Shown here piece after piece: positions 27,510 through 35,372 of a stretch of DNA of 64,000 nucleotides. This stretch comes from Bacteroidia bacterium. GTDB lineage: Bacteria; Bacteroidota; Bacteroidia; Flavobacteriales; Flavobacteriaceae. Position 1 is the stretch's first letter. Each line of letters starts with the position of its first letter. The notes beneath the pieces are model-generated. The model searched no databases, was not told the DNA's origin, and was given only the letters and a program-made list of their open reading frames with translations. The stretch spans positions 62,001-126,000 of the forward strand of contig JAUIKY010000003.1 in NCBI GenBank assembly GCA_030430535.1, read 5' to 3'. The translations under genes and the position numbers were made by a program.

Positions 27510-28307
27510 ATGAGAAATCAAAAGATCGCTCACAAACCCATTCGGCAAAATGGGGAAGTCGAGAAAAAGCCACAAAAGCACGACACAAATTTACAAAAAA
27601 ACTCCACCCTTTATTTTCAGGTGGGGCTTATTGTTTGTTTGCTGGCCGCCTACGGGTTGCTTGAAATGAAGTTTGAAACACACGAGCCTAATGTTATAGC
27701 CGATGCTATTATTCCAGATGCGCCCACAGAAATTGCTGTTCGGGAATTCAGGGTTTATGAAGAACCTAAGCCAGAGCCAAAAACCAATCCTAAACCAGAA
27801 GTCAAATTAATTGATAAAATAAAGGAGGTGGATAACGACCATGAAATTGTAAAAGAATTGGAGGTGGTTACCAGCGAACAGAACACATCGTCTGATAAGC
27901 CTATCGACCCTGGTAAAATAACCCTGTTGGATAAGCCAGAAGACGAGAACGTACCTATTGCATTTATTCAAAATGTACCTATTTATCCGGGTTGCGAAAA
28001 ATCAAAAAACAACGATGAACGCCGAAAATGCATGTCCGATAAAATAACCAAACTCATCCAAAGAAAATTTGAAGGTAGCGATATAGCTTCCGATTATGGC
28101 TTGGCTGGAAAGCAACGCATTTATGTGAAATTCACTATTGATAAAACAGGACAAGTCGATGATATCGAAACTAAGGCTCCAAACTCTGAGTTGGGCAATG
28201 AGGCCGAGCGCGTTATAAACCTGATACCCAAAATGACCCCAGGAAGGCAAAACAATAAAAACGTAGGTGTGATTTATAATTTGCCAATTATTTTTCAAGT
28301 GCAATAA
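27510..28307 (+). CDS. Energy transducer TonB, copy 2 (paralogue)
   Basis: A 265-aa TonB paralogue of the preceding gene. One membrane anchor (STLYFQVGLIVCLLAAYGLL), a Lys/Glu/Pro linker without the polyproline run (EEPKPEPKTNPKPEVKLIDK in its centre) and a C-terminal domain that aligns with copy 1 along its length (VPIYPGCEKSKN, CMSDKITKLIQRKF, FTIDKTGQVDDI, RVINLIPKMTPGRQNNK, LPIIFQVQ). The pair looks like a tandem duplication with divergent linkers; the two may serve different receptors or motors. Copy 2 has its own upstream hairpin and repeat. Confidence 0.9.
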   Translation: MRNQKIAHKPIRQNGEVEKKPQKHDTNLQKNSTLYFQVGLIVCLLAAYGLLEMKFETHEPNVIADAIIPDAPTEIAVREFRVYEEPKPEPKTNPKPEVKLIDKIKEVDNDHEIVKELEVVTSEQNTSSDKPIDPGKITLLDKPEDENVPIAFIQNVPIYPGCEKSKNNDERRKCMSDKITKLIQRKFEGSDIASDYGLAGKQRIYVKFTIDKTGQVDDIETKAPNSELGNEAERVINLIPKMTPGRQNNKNVGVIYNLPIIFQVQ

Positions 28308-28330
28308 GTAATTAACTTGAAATATGGATA

Positions 28331-28472
28331 AGAAATTTTCGTCAGTTTGAGTCTCACTCCAAAGCGTGATGTATCGAAAACAAGGAAATTTATATCAATG
28401 ATACACTTCTCGATAGTTCTGCTGAGCGCAGCCGAAGTACAAAATTCTTATGGAATTTTACTCGAAGTGACG
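28331..28472 (+). repeat. Long intergenic repeat, copy A (carries a 24-nt insert)
   Basis: 142 bp sharing blocks AGAAATTTTCGTCAGTTTGAG, GTATCGAAAACAAG, CACTTCTCGATA, CAAAATTCTT and ACTCGAAGTGACG with the segment at 37957-38085. The right part is an imperfect palindrome (CACTTC...GAAGTG). Copy A differs by an extra 24 nt (28416-28439), which is short-repeat copy 6. It begins 24 nt after the tonB copy 2 stop. Confidence 0.85.
28416..28439 (+). repeat. Short palindromic repeat, copy 6 (inside long repeat A)
   Basis: Core CTGAGCGCAGCCGAAG at 28422-28437 with 6 nt before and 2 nt after. It is exactly the sequence missing from long repeat copy B, so the filled and empty sites can be compared directly. 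Confidence 0.85.
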
Positions 28473-28500
28473 GCATAGAGCCTTAAATGTTGTTCACCTT

Positions 28501-28540
28501 AAAAGAGGTTCAGAAAATAAGCTTTTTTTGAACCTCTTTT
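28501..28540 (+). terminator. Terminator-like hairpin after tonB copy 2
   Basis: A perfect 12-bp stem AAAAGAGGTTCA (28501-28512) / TGAACCTCTTTT (28529-28540) with a 16-nt loop and T-rich exit. It lies 190 nt downstream of the tonB stop, after the long repeat. Confidence 0.75.
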
Positions 28541-28561
28541 TGGGTTTTAAACTCATGATAA

Positions 28562-28735
28562 GAGACTGTCTAAAAAGACGTCATTCGAATCCCGATAACT
28601 TCCGATAGCTATTGGAACGGGATGAAGGAATCTTTAAAATCAAGTTGCTCGTCATGAGATGGCTTCATTTCGACTGCGCTCAGTGCAAGCTGATTTCTCG
28701 CAATGGTGTTGATTTATCACCTTTTAGACAGCTTC
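28562..28735. repeat. 174-bp element with imperfect terminal inverted repeats (MITE-like)
   Basis: The ends GAGACTGTCTAAAAAG (28562-28577) and, on the other strand, GAAGCTGTCTAAAAGG (28735-28720) match at 13 of 16 positions. Inside are an 18-nt near-perfect palindrome (28600-28617) framed by CCCGATAAC...CGGG, and an inverted short-repeat copy (28666-28689). There is no ORF, so it would be non-autonomous. It lies in the 504-bp gap before remB; whether it is a true transposable unit needs other copies. Confidence 0.5.
28666..28689 (-). repeat. Short palindromic repeat, copy 7 (inverted)
   Basis: On the minus strand the core reads CTGAGCGCAGTCGAAA (28683-28668). It lies inside the MITE-like element, a fourth case of nesting, though no empty counterpart is available here. 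Confidence 0.75.
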
Positions 28736-28811
28736 TTTAGTAAGTTTCGCCATCAAACGATCTAAAAAAATATAGTATCTTTCAGCCCTAAATCAACGCT
28801 TTACCAAACGC

Positions 28812-30905
28812 ATGCGGTTATTTATTGTTCCCATTCTACTTTTTGTTTTTCAATTCGGCAACGCCCAAATCCAATCTGTAAACGAAAAACCGCCTGTTTT
28901 TCCAGAATGCGATGGCGTGCCTATTGCTAATTTGCAGGATTGTTTCGATAAGCAAGTTTTCAATCATATTCTCAATCATTTTAAAGTCCCTGAGGAAGTT
29001 ACAAATGAAGATTACAAAGGCGAAGTGTCGGTGCTTTTTGAGGTTGATACCCTTGGGCAATTTCAAGTGGTTTATACCAATGCAGTTTATCAGTCCTTAA
29101 AGGATGAGGCTAAACGTGTTTTTGAAACGATGCCAAAAGTTACGCCCGCAACATACAACGGCCGAAATACTTTTACCCAATATTCGGTGGCGATTAAAAT
29201 TCCGTTGCAAAACCAATATGTAAAGCGGCAGTCGGTTTCAAATGAAAATAAAATCGATGAGAAAGCTATGGCTGCCAAACGCGAATTCGATAGCGTCAAT
29301 GCCAGTTTAAAAACTTTTGAAAGCCCCAAGTTCGGAAGTCAGCTTAATATTCCGTTTACACATAGTGACTATGCGCGTTTCGACCGCGGCATGAATTTGG
29401 TGGGCACCAATAGCCATACGGCATCAAAGCCTTTTGTTTATGAAGACGTTTCAAAGTATTATGATTTTAAGGCCGAACAAGAACGGTTGAAAAAAGAAGC
29501 TGGAACTTGGGTGAGCAAAAAACTGTGGAATGAACATTTGGTGCAATTACAGGGAAAGGATTATTGGTTTACTATTGACCCCATTTTCGATTTGCAATTG
29601 GGAAGCGATGCTGAAATCGGTTCGACTTACAATAACACCCGAGGACTTTTAGTGCAGGGCGGACTGGGTAAAAAATTGAACTTTTACACTACCGTTTTTG
29701 AAAGCCAAGGCCGATTTGCCGATTACGTGAACCGCTATGCTGAAAGCTTAAAAGCTTGGGGTCCCGATCCGGCCATTATTCCCGGGCGTGGCATTGCCAA
29801 GCGTTTTAAAACCGACAGTTACGATTATCCCGTGGCCGAAGCATACCTGTCGTACGCGCCAACCGATTTTATGAATGTGCAGTTTGGGCATGGTAAAAAT
29901 TTTATCGGTGATGGCTATCGGTCGTTGTTATTGAGCGATGTGGCGAGTCCGCATCCCTTTTTAAAACTGAACACCAAATTCTGGAAAATAAAATACACCA
30001 ACACTTGGTTGTGGCTAAAAGATGTACGTGACGAAGCAGTGGCTGACAAAGCCTTTTTAACCAAATACATGGCCAACCATTATTTAAGTTGGAATGTGTC
30101 GAAACGCTTAAACATCGGCTTGTTCGAATCGGTGTTGTGGACCAATTCCAACAACCGTGGGTTTGATGTGAATTATTTAAATCCCATTGTGTTTTACCGC
30201 GCCATAGAATTTGAAACAGGACAAGGTGCCGGAAATGCGCTTTTGGGGGCCACAGCAAAATATAAATTCAGTGACGAGGTGAATGCCTACGGACAATTCA
30301 TTTTAGATGAATTTTCGTTGGGCGATATTAAAGGCGGTGAAAGAAGTTGGAAAAACAAATACGGCTACCAACTTGGGGTGAAATATTATAATGCCTTTAA
30401 AGTGGACAATTTATTGTTGCAAGTGGAATACAACCGTATTAGGCCGTTTACCTATTCGCATAACACCATTGTACTGAACTACGGGCACAACAACCAAAGC
30501 ATGGCGCATTTGTGGGGCGCCAATTTTAGCGAATTGATTTTAATTGGCCGTTACCGTTACCAGCGTTGGTATGGCGATGCCAAGTTTATTTTCGGTATGC
30601 GCGGACTCGATTTTAACAATGGCACCGACAATTTTAGTTACGGTGGTGATATTTACCGCGATTATAACGACCGCCCTTTCGATACGGGCGTTGAAGTGGG
30701 CCAGGGTATTAAAACCAATAGTTTTTACGCCAATCTGCAAGCTGGTTATTTGGTGAATCCCGCCTCGAACCTTAAGATTTTTACCGATATCACCGTGCGG
30801 AATTTTAACCCCGAAGCCACCACGGCAACCACGTTTGAAAATAATACCGTGTGGTTTAACTTTGGATTGCGCACCGACTTGTTTAATTGGTATTTTGATA
30901 ATTAA
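28812..30905 (+). CDS. remB: Gliding motility protein RemB
   Basis: A 697-aa outer-membrane protein with a signal peptide (MRLFIVPILLFVFQFGNAQ). Residues about 25-135 form a TonB C-terminal-like domain (PPVFPECDG, VLFEVDTLGQFQVVYT, MPKVTPATYNGR), and the rest is a Wzi/capsule-assembly-like beta barrel (FTIDPIFDLQLGSD, GRGIAKRF, FGHGKNFIGDGYRSLLLSD, YGHNNQSMAHLWG) ending in a short aromatic tail. Its place downstream of sprA-gcvH-vanZ-tonB matches remB of F. johnsoniae, whose loss affects gliding-related surface functions. A weak -7-like TATCTTTC lies at 28776-28783. Confidence 0.87.
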   Translation: MRLFIVPILLFVFQFGNAQIQSVNEKPPVFPECDGVPIANLQDCFDKQVFNHILNHFKVPEEVTNEDYKGEVSVLFEVDTLGQFQVVYTNAVYQSLKDEAKRVFETMPKVTPATYNGRNTFTQYSVAIKIPLQNQYVKRQSVSNENKIDEKAMAAKREFDSVNASLKTFESPKFGSQLNIPFTHSDYARFDRGMNLVGTNSHTASKPFVYEDVSKYYDFKAEQERLKKEAGTWVSKKLWNEHLVQLQGKDYWFTIDPIFDLQLGSDAEIGSTYNNTRGLLVQGGLGKKLNFYTTVFESQGRFADYVNRYAESLKAWGPDPAIIPGRGIAKRFKTDSYDYPVAEAYLSYAPTDFMNVQFGHGKNFIGDGYRSLLLSDVASPHPFLKLNTKFWKIKYTNTWLWLKDVRDEAVADKAFLTKYMANHYLSWNVSKRLNIGLFESVLWTNSNNRGFDVNYLNPIVFYRAIEFETGQGAGNALLGATAKYKFSDEVNAYGQFILDEFSLGDIKGGERSWKNKYGYQLGVKYYNAFKVDNLLLQVEYNRIRPFTYSHNTIVLNYGHNNQSMAHLWGANFSELILIGRYRYQRWYGDAKFIFGMRGLDFNNGTDNFSYGGDIYRDYNDRPFDTGVEVGQGIKTNSFYANLQAGYLVNPASNLKIFTDITVRNFNPEATTATTFENNTVWFNFGLRTDLFNWYFDN

Positions 30906-30926
30906 TAGCCATTTGTCATTCCCGCG

Positions 30927-30950
30927 CCTGTGCTGAGCGTAGACGAAGTG
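30927..30950 (+). repeat. Short palindromic repeat, copy 8 (in a hairpin loop)
   Basis: Core CTGAGCGTAGACGAAG at 30933-30948, 6 nt before and 2 nt after. The flanks ATTCCCGC (30918-30925) and GCGGGAAT (30954-30961) form a perfect 8-bp stem with a GAAG loop if these 24 nt are removed. Confidence 0.85.
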
Positions 30951-30993
30951 AAGGCGGGAATCTTTTAAATTGGAGTTCATGTCACCCTGAACT

Positions 30994-31017
30994 GTCAGGC
31001 TGAGCGTAGTCGAAGCC
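30994..31017 (+). repeat. Short palindromic repeat, copy 9 (in a hairpin loop)
   Basis: Core CTGAGCGTAGTCGAAG at 31000-31015, flanks GTCAGG and CC. The surrounding ACCCTGAA (30984-30991) and TTCAGGGT (31022-31029) are perfect inverted repeats that close on a 5-nt loop when 25 nt are removed. The remaining part of this 381-bp gap (31030-31286) shows only AT-rich sequence and a degenerate TCGAGCTTGTCGAATG variant near 31088. Confidence 0.85.
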
Positions 31018-31286
31018 TTGTTTCAGGGTTGCACCATTTCATGGAAAAAGGAATTTTTTGTTAGTACAACGAAAAGGGGTGATTGTATCGAGCTTGTCGA
31101 ATGGTATACTAAAATCGATAAATCTCATTTTTGACAGAAATTATTTGAAGTAAACAAGGAGTCTTTTTAGGTTTTGTCATTAAAAAAATTAACTTTACCA
31201 GATAAAGTAATATAAAACTTACCATTTCAGAAAGTTTTATGGAATATTTAAATAATGTTAAGCTTAATGGCTTTTAGTGTAGAAAT

Positions 31287-32735
31287 ATGATAATATTTGA
31301 AGATGATTTTCAGAAAGTAAATTGGGGACCCGATGAAGCAAAGGGCGACCGGCAGTTAAAAAAATATTTTGTTAGAATCCCTGAGTATGAAGGGATAAAA
31401 AATGGAGATTATAGATATATCATTGGAAGAAAAGGAACTGGAAAAACTGCTATAATTGAACAAATAGCCAATGAAGCGAACTCAGAATATAATTCGTTTG
31501 TAAAATATTTGTCTTTAAGAAATTTCCCAATACAAACACTCAGAGAATTAAAAGACAGGTCACTTGGAAACAAATCTCAGTTCGTGCCGATATGGACTTT
31601 TTTAATACTTACTGAGCTTGGCAAACTAATAATTAAAGATAATAGTATAAACTCATGTGAGTCTGTAAATAGGTTAAATCAATTTTTTAAAATAAATTTC
31701 CCCTCTGATTTAGGTTTTACAGAGACGCTTAAAAATTTAAAGTCAAACGAAAATAAGGTTGCAATTATAACTAAATGGTTGGGATATGAAAGAAAAATGG
31801 GGTCTTCCGATGAAATGATGACAAGTGTGCATTATCAAAAAGCATCGGAAATCTTAATGAGAATGATAAAGGATACTAGGTCAGACTGTTCTTTTTTTCT
31901 TTTATTTGATGAACTCGATGAAGGGTATTCTGCTAATGATAAAAACCTAAATCTTTTATTACTTTCATTGTTTAGAGCGGTCGAAAATACTTTTTTGGAC
32001 TTAAAGGATAATTTAAAAATACGTCCTGTTTTGGCACTTAGATCTGATATATTTAATAATCTTGAGGACAATGATTTAAACAAACTTGACGACTATATTA
32101 TAAATTTAAAATGGACGAAAGAATTTTATGCTAGTTATTCCTTGTATGATTTAATTAATGCTCGAATAAATGCTTCTATCAATGTAAGGTATCCAGAAAA
32201 GGCTTGGGAGCAGATAACTATCAACGATGATAGAAATATTCCTAGAAAAATAAATAATTTATGGGAGTTTATCTATAACAGAACTTTTGAAAGGCCTCGT
32301 GATATTATCAAATTCATGAAATACTGTAAAAGACAAAACCCTAATGGGAAATTAGACTTCAATGTAGTAAAAAAAGCCGAGGTTGAATTTTCAGAATGGT
32401 TTTTTAGAGAGTTTAGAGACGAAATCCAAAGTCATCTTCCAGTTTGGCAAGAGGCTTCTCAGGCATTCATTAAACTAAATAAAGGTATTTTAACTTTTGA
32501 TGAAATTAAAAAAGAATTTGAAAACGATTCGGTAATCATAAATTATCTTAAAAGTAACAATAAGAGTCACGAAGATTTATTGGAAATTCTTTTCGATTTT
32601 GGTCTGATAGGTACGTTAAGTGAGTCGAAGAGGTGGTTTTTCAAATATAAAGATGACGACCTTCCTTTTAATCACAATCAAAAAATGATTGTGCATTTTG
32701 GGTTTACTAGAAAGTTTAGGATGAAAGTGTACTGA
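31287..32735 (+). CDS. P-loop ATPase, Sll1717-like family (accessory, solitary)
   Basis: A 482-aa ATPase of the STAND/AAA-like group. Walker A is GRKGTGKT (47-54) after a strand YRYII, Walker B is FFLLFDELDEGY (about 203-214), and an arginine-containing helix RPRDIIKFMKYC lies near 330. The C-terminal 130 aa look like winged-helix or helical sensor modules. The order resembles the Sll1717-type ATPases found scattered in accessory regions; a defence or stress role is possible but unproven. It is distinctly AT-rich, has no partner gene, and sits between repeat-laden DNA and the cytochrome cluster, which suggests acquisition by transfer. Confidence 0.8.
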   Translation: MIIFEDDFQKVNWGPDEAKGDRQLKKYFVRIPEYEGIKNGDYRYIIGRKGTGKTAIIEQIANEANSEYNSFVKYLSLRNFPIQTLRELKDRSLGNKSQFVPIWTFLILTELGKLIIKDNSINSCESVNRLNQFFKINFPSDLGFTETLKNLKSNENKVAIITKWLGYERKMGSSDEMMTSVHYQKASEILMRMIKDTRSDCSFFLLFDELDEGYSANDKNLNLLLLSLFRAVENTFLDLKDNLKIRPVLALRSDIFNNLEDNDLNKLDDYIINLKWTKEFYASYSLYDLINARINASINVRYPEKAWEQITINDDRNIPRKINNLWEFIYNRTFERPRDIIKFMKYCKRQNPNGKLDFNVVKKAEVEFSEWFFREFRDEIQSHLPVWQEASQAFIKLNKGILTFDEIKKEFENDSVIINYLKSNNKSHEDLLEILFDFGLIGTLSESKRWFFKYKDDDLPFNHNQKMIVHFGFTRKFRMKVY

Positions 32736-32793
32736 AAAGGCTAATGTTACTTTAGTAGAGTTTTATGCTTTTTCAATTTCACCACCAAAACCA

Positions 32794-32824
32794 TTGCCCA
32801 AAACGCTTTTAAAGAGTATCTTTG
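32794..32824 (+). promoter_or_regulatory. Promoter of the ctaB-cox operon
   Basis: TTG at 32794-32796, a 20-nt spacer and TATCTTTG at 32817-32824 match the Bacteroidota consensus. The leader to the ctaB TTG start is about 30 nt. Confidence 0.7.
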
Positions 32825-32860
32825 CACTCGCCATTTAAAAGTGGTTAAGAATTTAGGCCA

Positions 32861-33754
32861 TTGAGTAACTCAAAATCTTCATTAGCAAACCCTTCTGTAA
32901 TTTCAGATTTTAAGGAAATCACGAAAATGCGTTTGGCATTGAGTGTGGTGTTTTCGTCGCTTGCGGGGTATTTGTTGGGTGTAGAAACTGTTGACGTTAA
33001 AACTTTGATTTTACTAGCCTTTGGCGGTTATTTTATGGTAGGCGCTTCCAACGCCTTCAACCAAATTATAGAAAAAGATTTGGACGCCTTAATGAGCCGC
33101 ACCAAAAACCGACCCATCCCTTCGGGGCGCATGTCGGTAACCACAGCATTTATCATTGCCAGTATTTTCACGGTGGCCGGTGTGGTTATTTTATACACGA
33201 TTAACAAGCAAACGGCCATGTTTGGGGCTATTTCCATTTTTTTATACACTTGTGTGTACACGCCTTTAAAAACCAAAACGCCTTTGGCTGTGTTTGTTGG
33301 GGCTATTCCGGGAGCCATTCCGTTTATGTTGGGTTGGGTAGCCGCAACCGACGATTTTGGTATCGAACCGGGCACATTGTTCGCACTGCAATTCTTTTGG
33401 CAATTCCCGCACTTTTGGGCCATTGGTTGGTTTTTGTACGACGATTATAAAAAAGGCGGATTTTACATGCTGCCTACGGGTAAACAGGATAAAGGCACAG
33501 CGGTACAAACCATTATGTACACGGTCTGGACTATTTTGGTGTCCATCATCCCAGTATTTGGGTTTACGGGACGGTTGGAGCTGTCCATCGTAGCGATGTT
33601 GCTGGTGTTGGCCGCAGGGTTGTGGATGCTTTATTACGCCATAAGGTTATTCAGAATCATGACCGAAAAAGCCGCTAAGCAGCTCATGTTGGTAAGTGTG
33701 TCGTACATCACTTTGGTTCAAATTATATATGTTATAGATAAATTTATTCGATAA
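32861..33754 (+). CDS. ctaB: Protohaem IX farnesyltransferase (haem O synthase)
   Basis: A 297-aa UbiA-family membrane enzyme that adds the farnesyl tail to haem B to make haem O, a cofactor of haem-copper oxidases. The prenyl-diphosphate/Mg sites are seen as NAFNQIIEKDLDALMSRTKNRPIPSG (split: N-x3-D-x3-D and R-x-RP) and DDYKKGGFYMLP. Nine or so membrane helices. The start is TTG at 32861 (MSNSKSS...FKEITKMRLALSVVFSSLAGYLLG in two parts); no earlier ATG is in frame. The oxidase subunit gene begins 3 nt after the stop. Confidence 0.95.
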   Translation: MSNSKSSLANPSVISDFKEITKMRLALSVVFSSLAGYLLGVETVDVKTLILLAFGGYFMVGASNAFNQIIEKDLDALMSRTKNRPIPSGRMSVTTAFIIASIFTVAGVVILYTINKQTAMFGAISIFLYTCVYTPLKTKTPLAVFVGAIPGAIPFMLGWVAATDDFGIEPGTLFALQFFWQFPHFWAIGWFLYDDYKKGGFYMLPTGKQDKGTAVQTIMYTVWTILVSIIPVFGFTGRLELSIVAMLLVLAAGLWMLYYAIRLFRIMTEKAAKQLMLVSVSYITLVQIIYVIDKFIR

Positions 33755-33757
33755 ATT

Positions 33758-34339
33758 ATGGATTTAACGCAAGGCACTCAAGAAGAAAAACACGCCAGAG
33801 CCAAAAAAATGATGCTTTGGTTTGGTATTATTTCGCTCATCATGTCGTTTATGGGCTGGACCAGTGCTTTCATTGTGAGCAGTTCGCGTCCCGATTGGTT
33901 AAAGGATTTTGTGTTGCCCAACGCTTTTGTGATTAGTACAGTAGTTATTGTGTTGAGCAGCATCACCTTTCTTTTGGCGAAAAAAGCCTTAAAAAGCAAC
34001 AACCAAAAAGCCGCAACACTTTGGTTATGGGCTACTTTGGCTTTGGGCATAGTGTTTATTTTTAATCAGTTTTCGGGTTTTCAGCAAATCATAGATTTAG
34101 GTTATAATTTTACGGGCCCAACCAGTAACGTTACTATGTCTTACATTTATTTGATAGCAGTAGTGCACATATTGCACGTTATTGCTGGCATGGTGTGTCT
34201 ATTGGTGGTAATTTATAATCATTATAAACAAAAGTATCAGCCAACAAAAATGCTAGGCTTCGAACTGGCTGCCACTTTTTGGCATTTTATTGATATTCTC
34301 TGGGTCTATCTCTTTTTGTTTTTATATTTCGTTAGATAA
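33758..34339 (+). CDS. Cytochrome c oxidase subunit III (short form)
   Basis: A 193-aa membrane protein with five helices and the subunit III signatures MSYIYLIAVVHILHVIAGM and FELAATFWHFIDILWVYLFLFLYF (second in parts). It is the short CyoC-like form without the two N-terminal helices. It sits in an operon with haem O synthase and a second, longer subunit III; subunits I and II are not in this window. Subunit III stabilises the catalytic core and proton uptake in haem-copper oxidases. Confidence 0.9.
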   Translation: MDLTQGTQEEKHARAKKMMLWFGIISLIMSFMGWTSAFIVSSSRPDWLKDFVLPNAFVISTVVIVLSSITFLLAKKALKSNNQKAATLWLWATLALGIVFIFNQFSGFQQIIDLGYNFTGPTSNVTMSYIYLIAVVHILHVIAGMVCLLVVIYNHYKQKYQPTKMLGFELAATFWHFIDILWVYLFLFLYFVR

Positions 34340-34349
34340 ATAAATTGAT

Positions 34350-34357
34350 TATTTTTG
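34350..34357 (+). promoter_or_regulatory. Possible -7 element before the second subunit III
   Basis: TATTTTTG fits TAnnTTTG and lies in the 46-bp gap between the two subunit III genes, 28 nt before the ATG. It may be an internal promoter. Confidence 0.4.
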
Positions 34358-34385
34358 TGCAACTTTTAAACAACAACCAATAAAT

Positions 34386-35354
34386 ATGAGTACAGCAGTA
34401 GCAGAAGGCAAAACTTGGAGTGGAGGTAACGAGCCACTAAAAGCAAGTTACGGTAAAATGATGATGTGGTTTTTCATCGTTTCTGATGCCTTAACCTTTT
34501 CTGGCTTTTTAGCGGCCTACGGTTTTTCAAGATTTAAGTTTATAAGCGAGTGGCCTATTGCCGACGAAGTATTTACACACGTTCCGTTTTTGCACGGACA
34601 AGAGTTACCGATGATTTATGTGGCGTTCATGACGTTCATTTTGATTATGTCGTCTGTAACCATGGTATTGGCTGTTGATGCCGGACATCATTTAAACAAA
34701 GCAAAAGTAACCCTTTACATGTTCTTGACCATTATTGGAGGTTTAATCTTCGTGGGGTCGCAAGCATGGGAATGGGCAACATTTATAAAAGGCGATTACG
34801 GTGCCGTACAAACCAAAGGGGGAAACATACTTCAGTTTGTTGATACCGATGGGCACCGAGTGGCATTAAGAGATTTCGTGGTTGCCGGACATACTGATAG
34901 AGCAGCGCACGAACGCAAAAACGGATTATGGTTTGTGGATGAAGCACCACTGCCTCCATTTACTGTGGAAGAAGTAGTAAAAGGATTGGAAAGCCATGAG
35001 AATGTTTTGGTAAGAACCCAATTGCTTAATGAGCACGGCGAGAAAACAGTACTTTCAAGAGAAGAGTCTTTAAAGCAAATTAAAGAAAACGGAAAGTTGG
35101 TTGTTGAAGGCGCTAACCTTCATGTGAACGAATATGGTTCGCCATTGTTTGCCGATTTCTTTTTCTTCATTACAGGATTCCACGGGTTCCACGTATTTTC
35201 GGGTGTAGTAATCAATATTATCATTTTCTTCAATGTGGTGTTGGGTACTTACGAAAGACGCAAGAGCTACGAAATGGTTGAAAAGGTTGGTCTGTACTGG
35301 CACTTTGTAGATTTAGTTTGGGTATTTGTATTTACATTCTTCTACCTGGTATAA
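34386..35354 (+). CDS. Cytochrome c oxidase subunit III (long form with insertion)
   Basis: A 322-aa subunit III homologue. The N-terminal half (KMMMWFFIVSDALTFSGFLAAYGF, ALTF-type first helix, TMVLAVDAGHHLNKAKVTLYMFLT) and the C-terminal half (FFFITGFHGFHVFSGVVINI, KVGLYWHFVDLVWVFVFTFFYL) are the usual helices, but about 110 hydrophilic residues (roughly 135-245) are inserted between them. The insert is probably extramembrane. Such an enlarged form is usual in Bacteroidota caa3-like oxidases. It follows the short subunit III and precedes subunit IV. Confidence 0.9.
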   Translation: MSTAVAEGKTWSGGNEPLKASYGKMMMWFFIVSDALTFSGFLAAYGFSRFKFISEWPIADEVFTHVPFLHGQELPMIYVAFMTFILIMSSVTMVLAVDAGHHLNKAKVTLYMFLTIIGGLIFVGSQAWEWATFIKGDYGAVQTKGGNILQFVDTDGHRVALRDFVVAGHTDRAAHERKNGLWFVDEAPLPPFTVEEVVKGLESHENVLVRTQLLNEHGEKTVLSREESLKQIKENGKLVVEGANLHVNEYGSPLFADFFFFITGFHGFHVFSGVVINIIIFFNVVLGTYERRKSYEMVEKVGLYWHFVDLVWVFVFTFFYLV

Positions 35355-35372
35355 TAAAGAAAAACTTAAAAA

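Noticed and set aside
31287-32735. Part of a multi-gene defence island
   Set aside because: No other defence gene, toxin-antitoxin pair, integrase or tRNA attachment site was seen beside it; only the single ATPase is supported.
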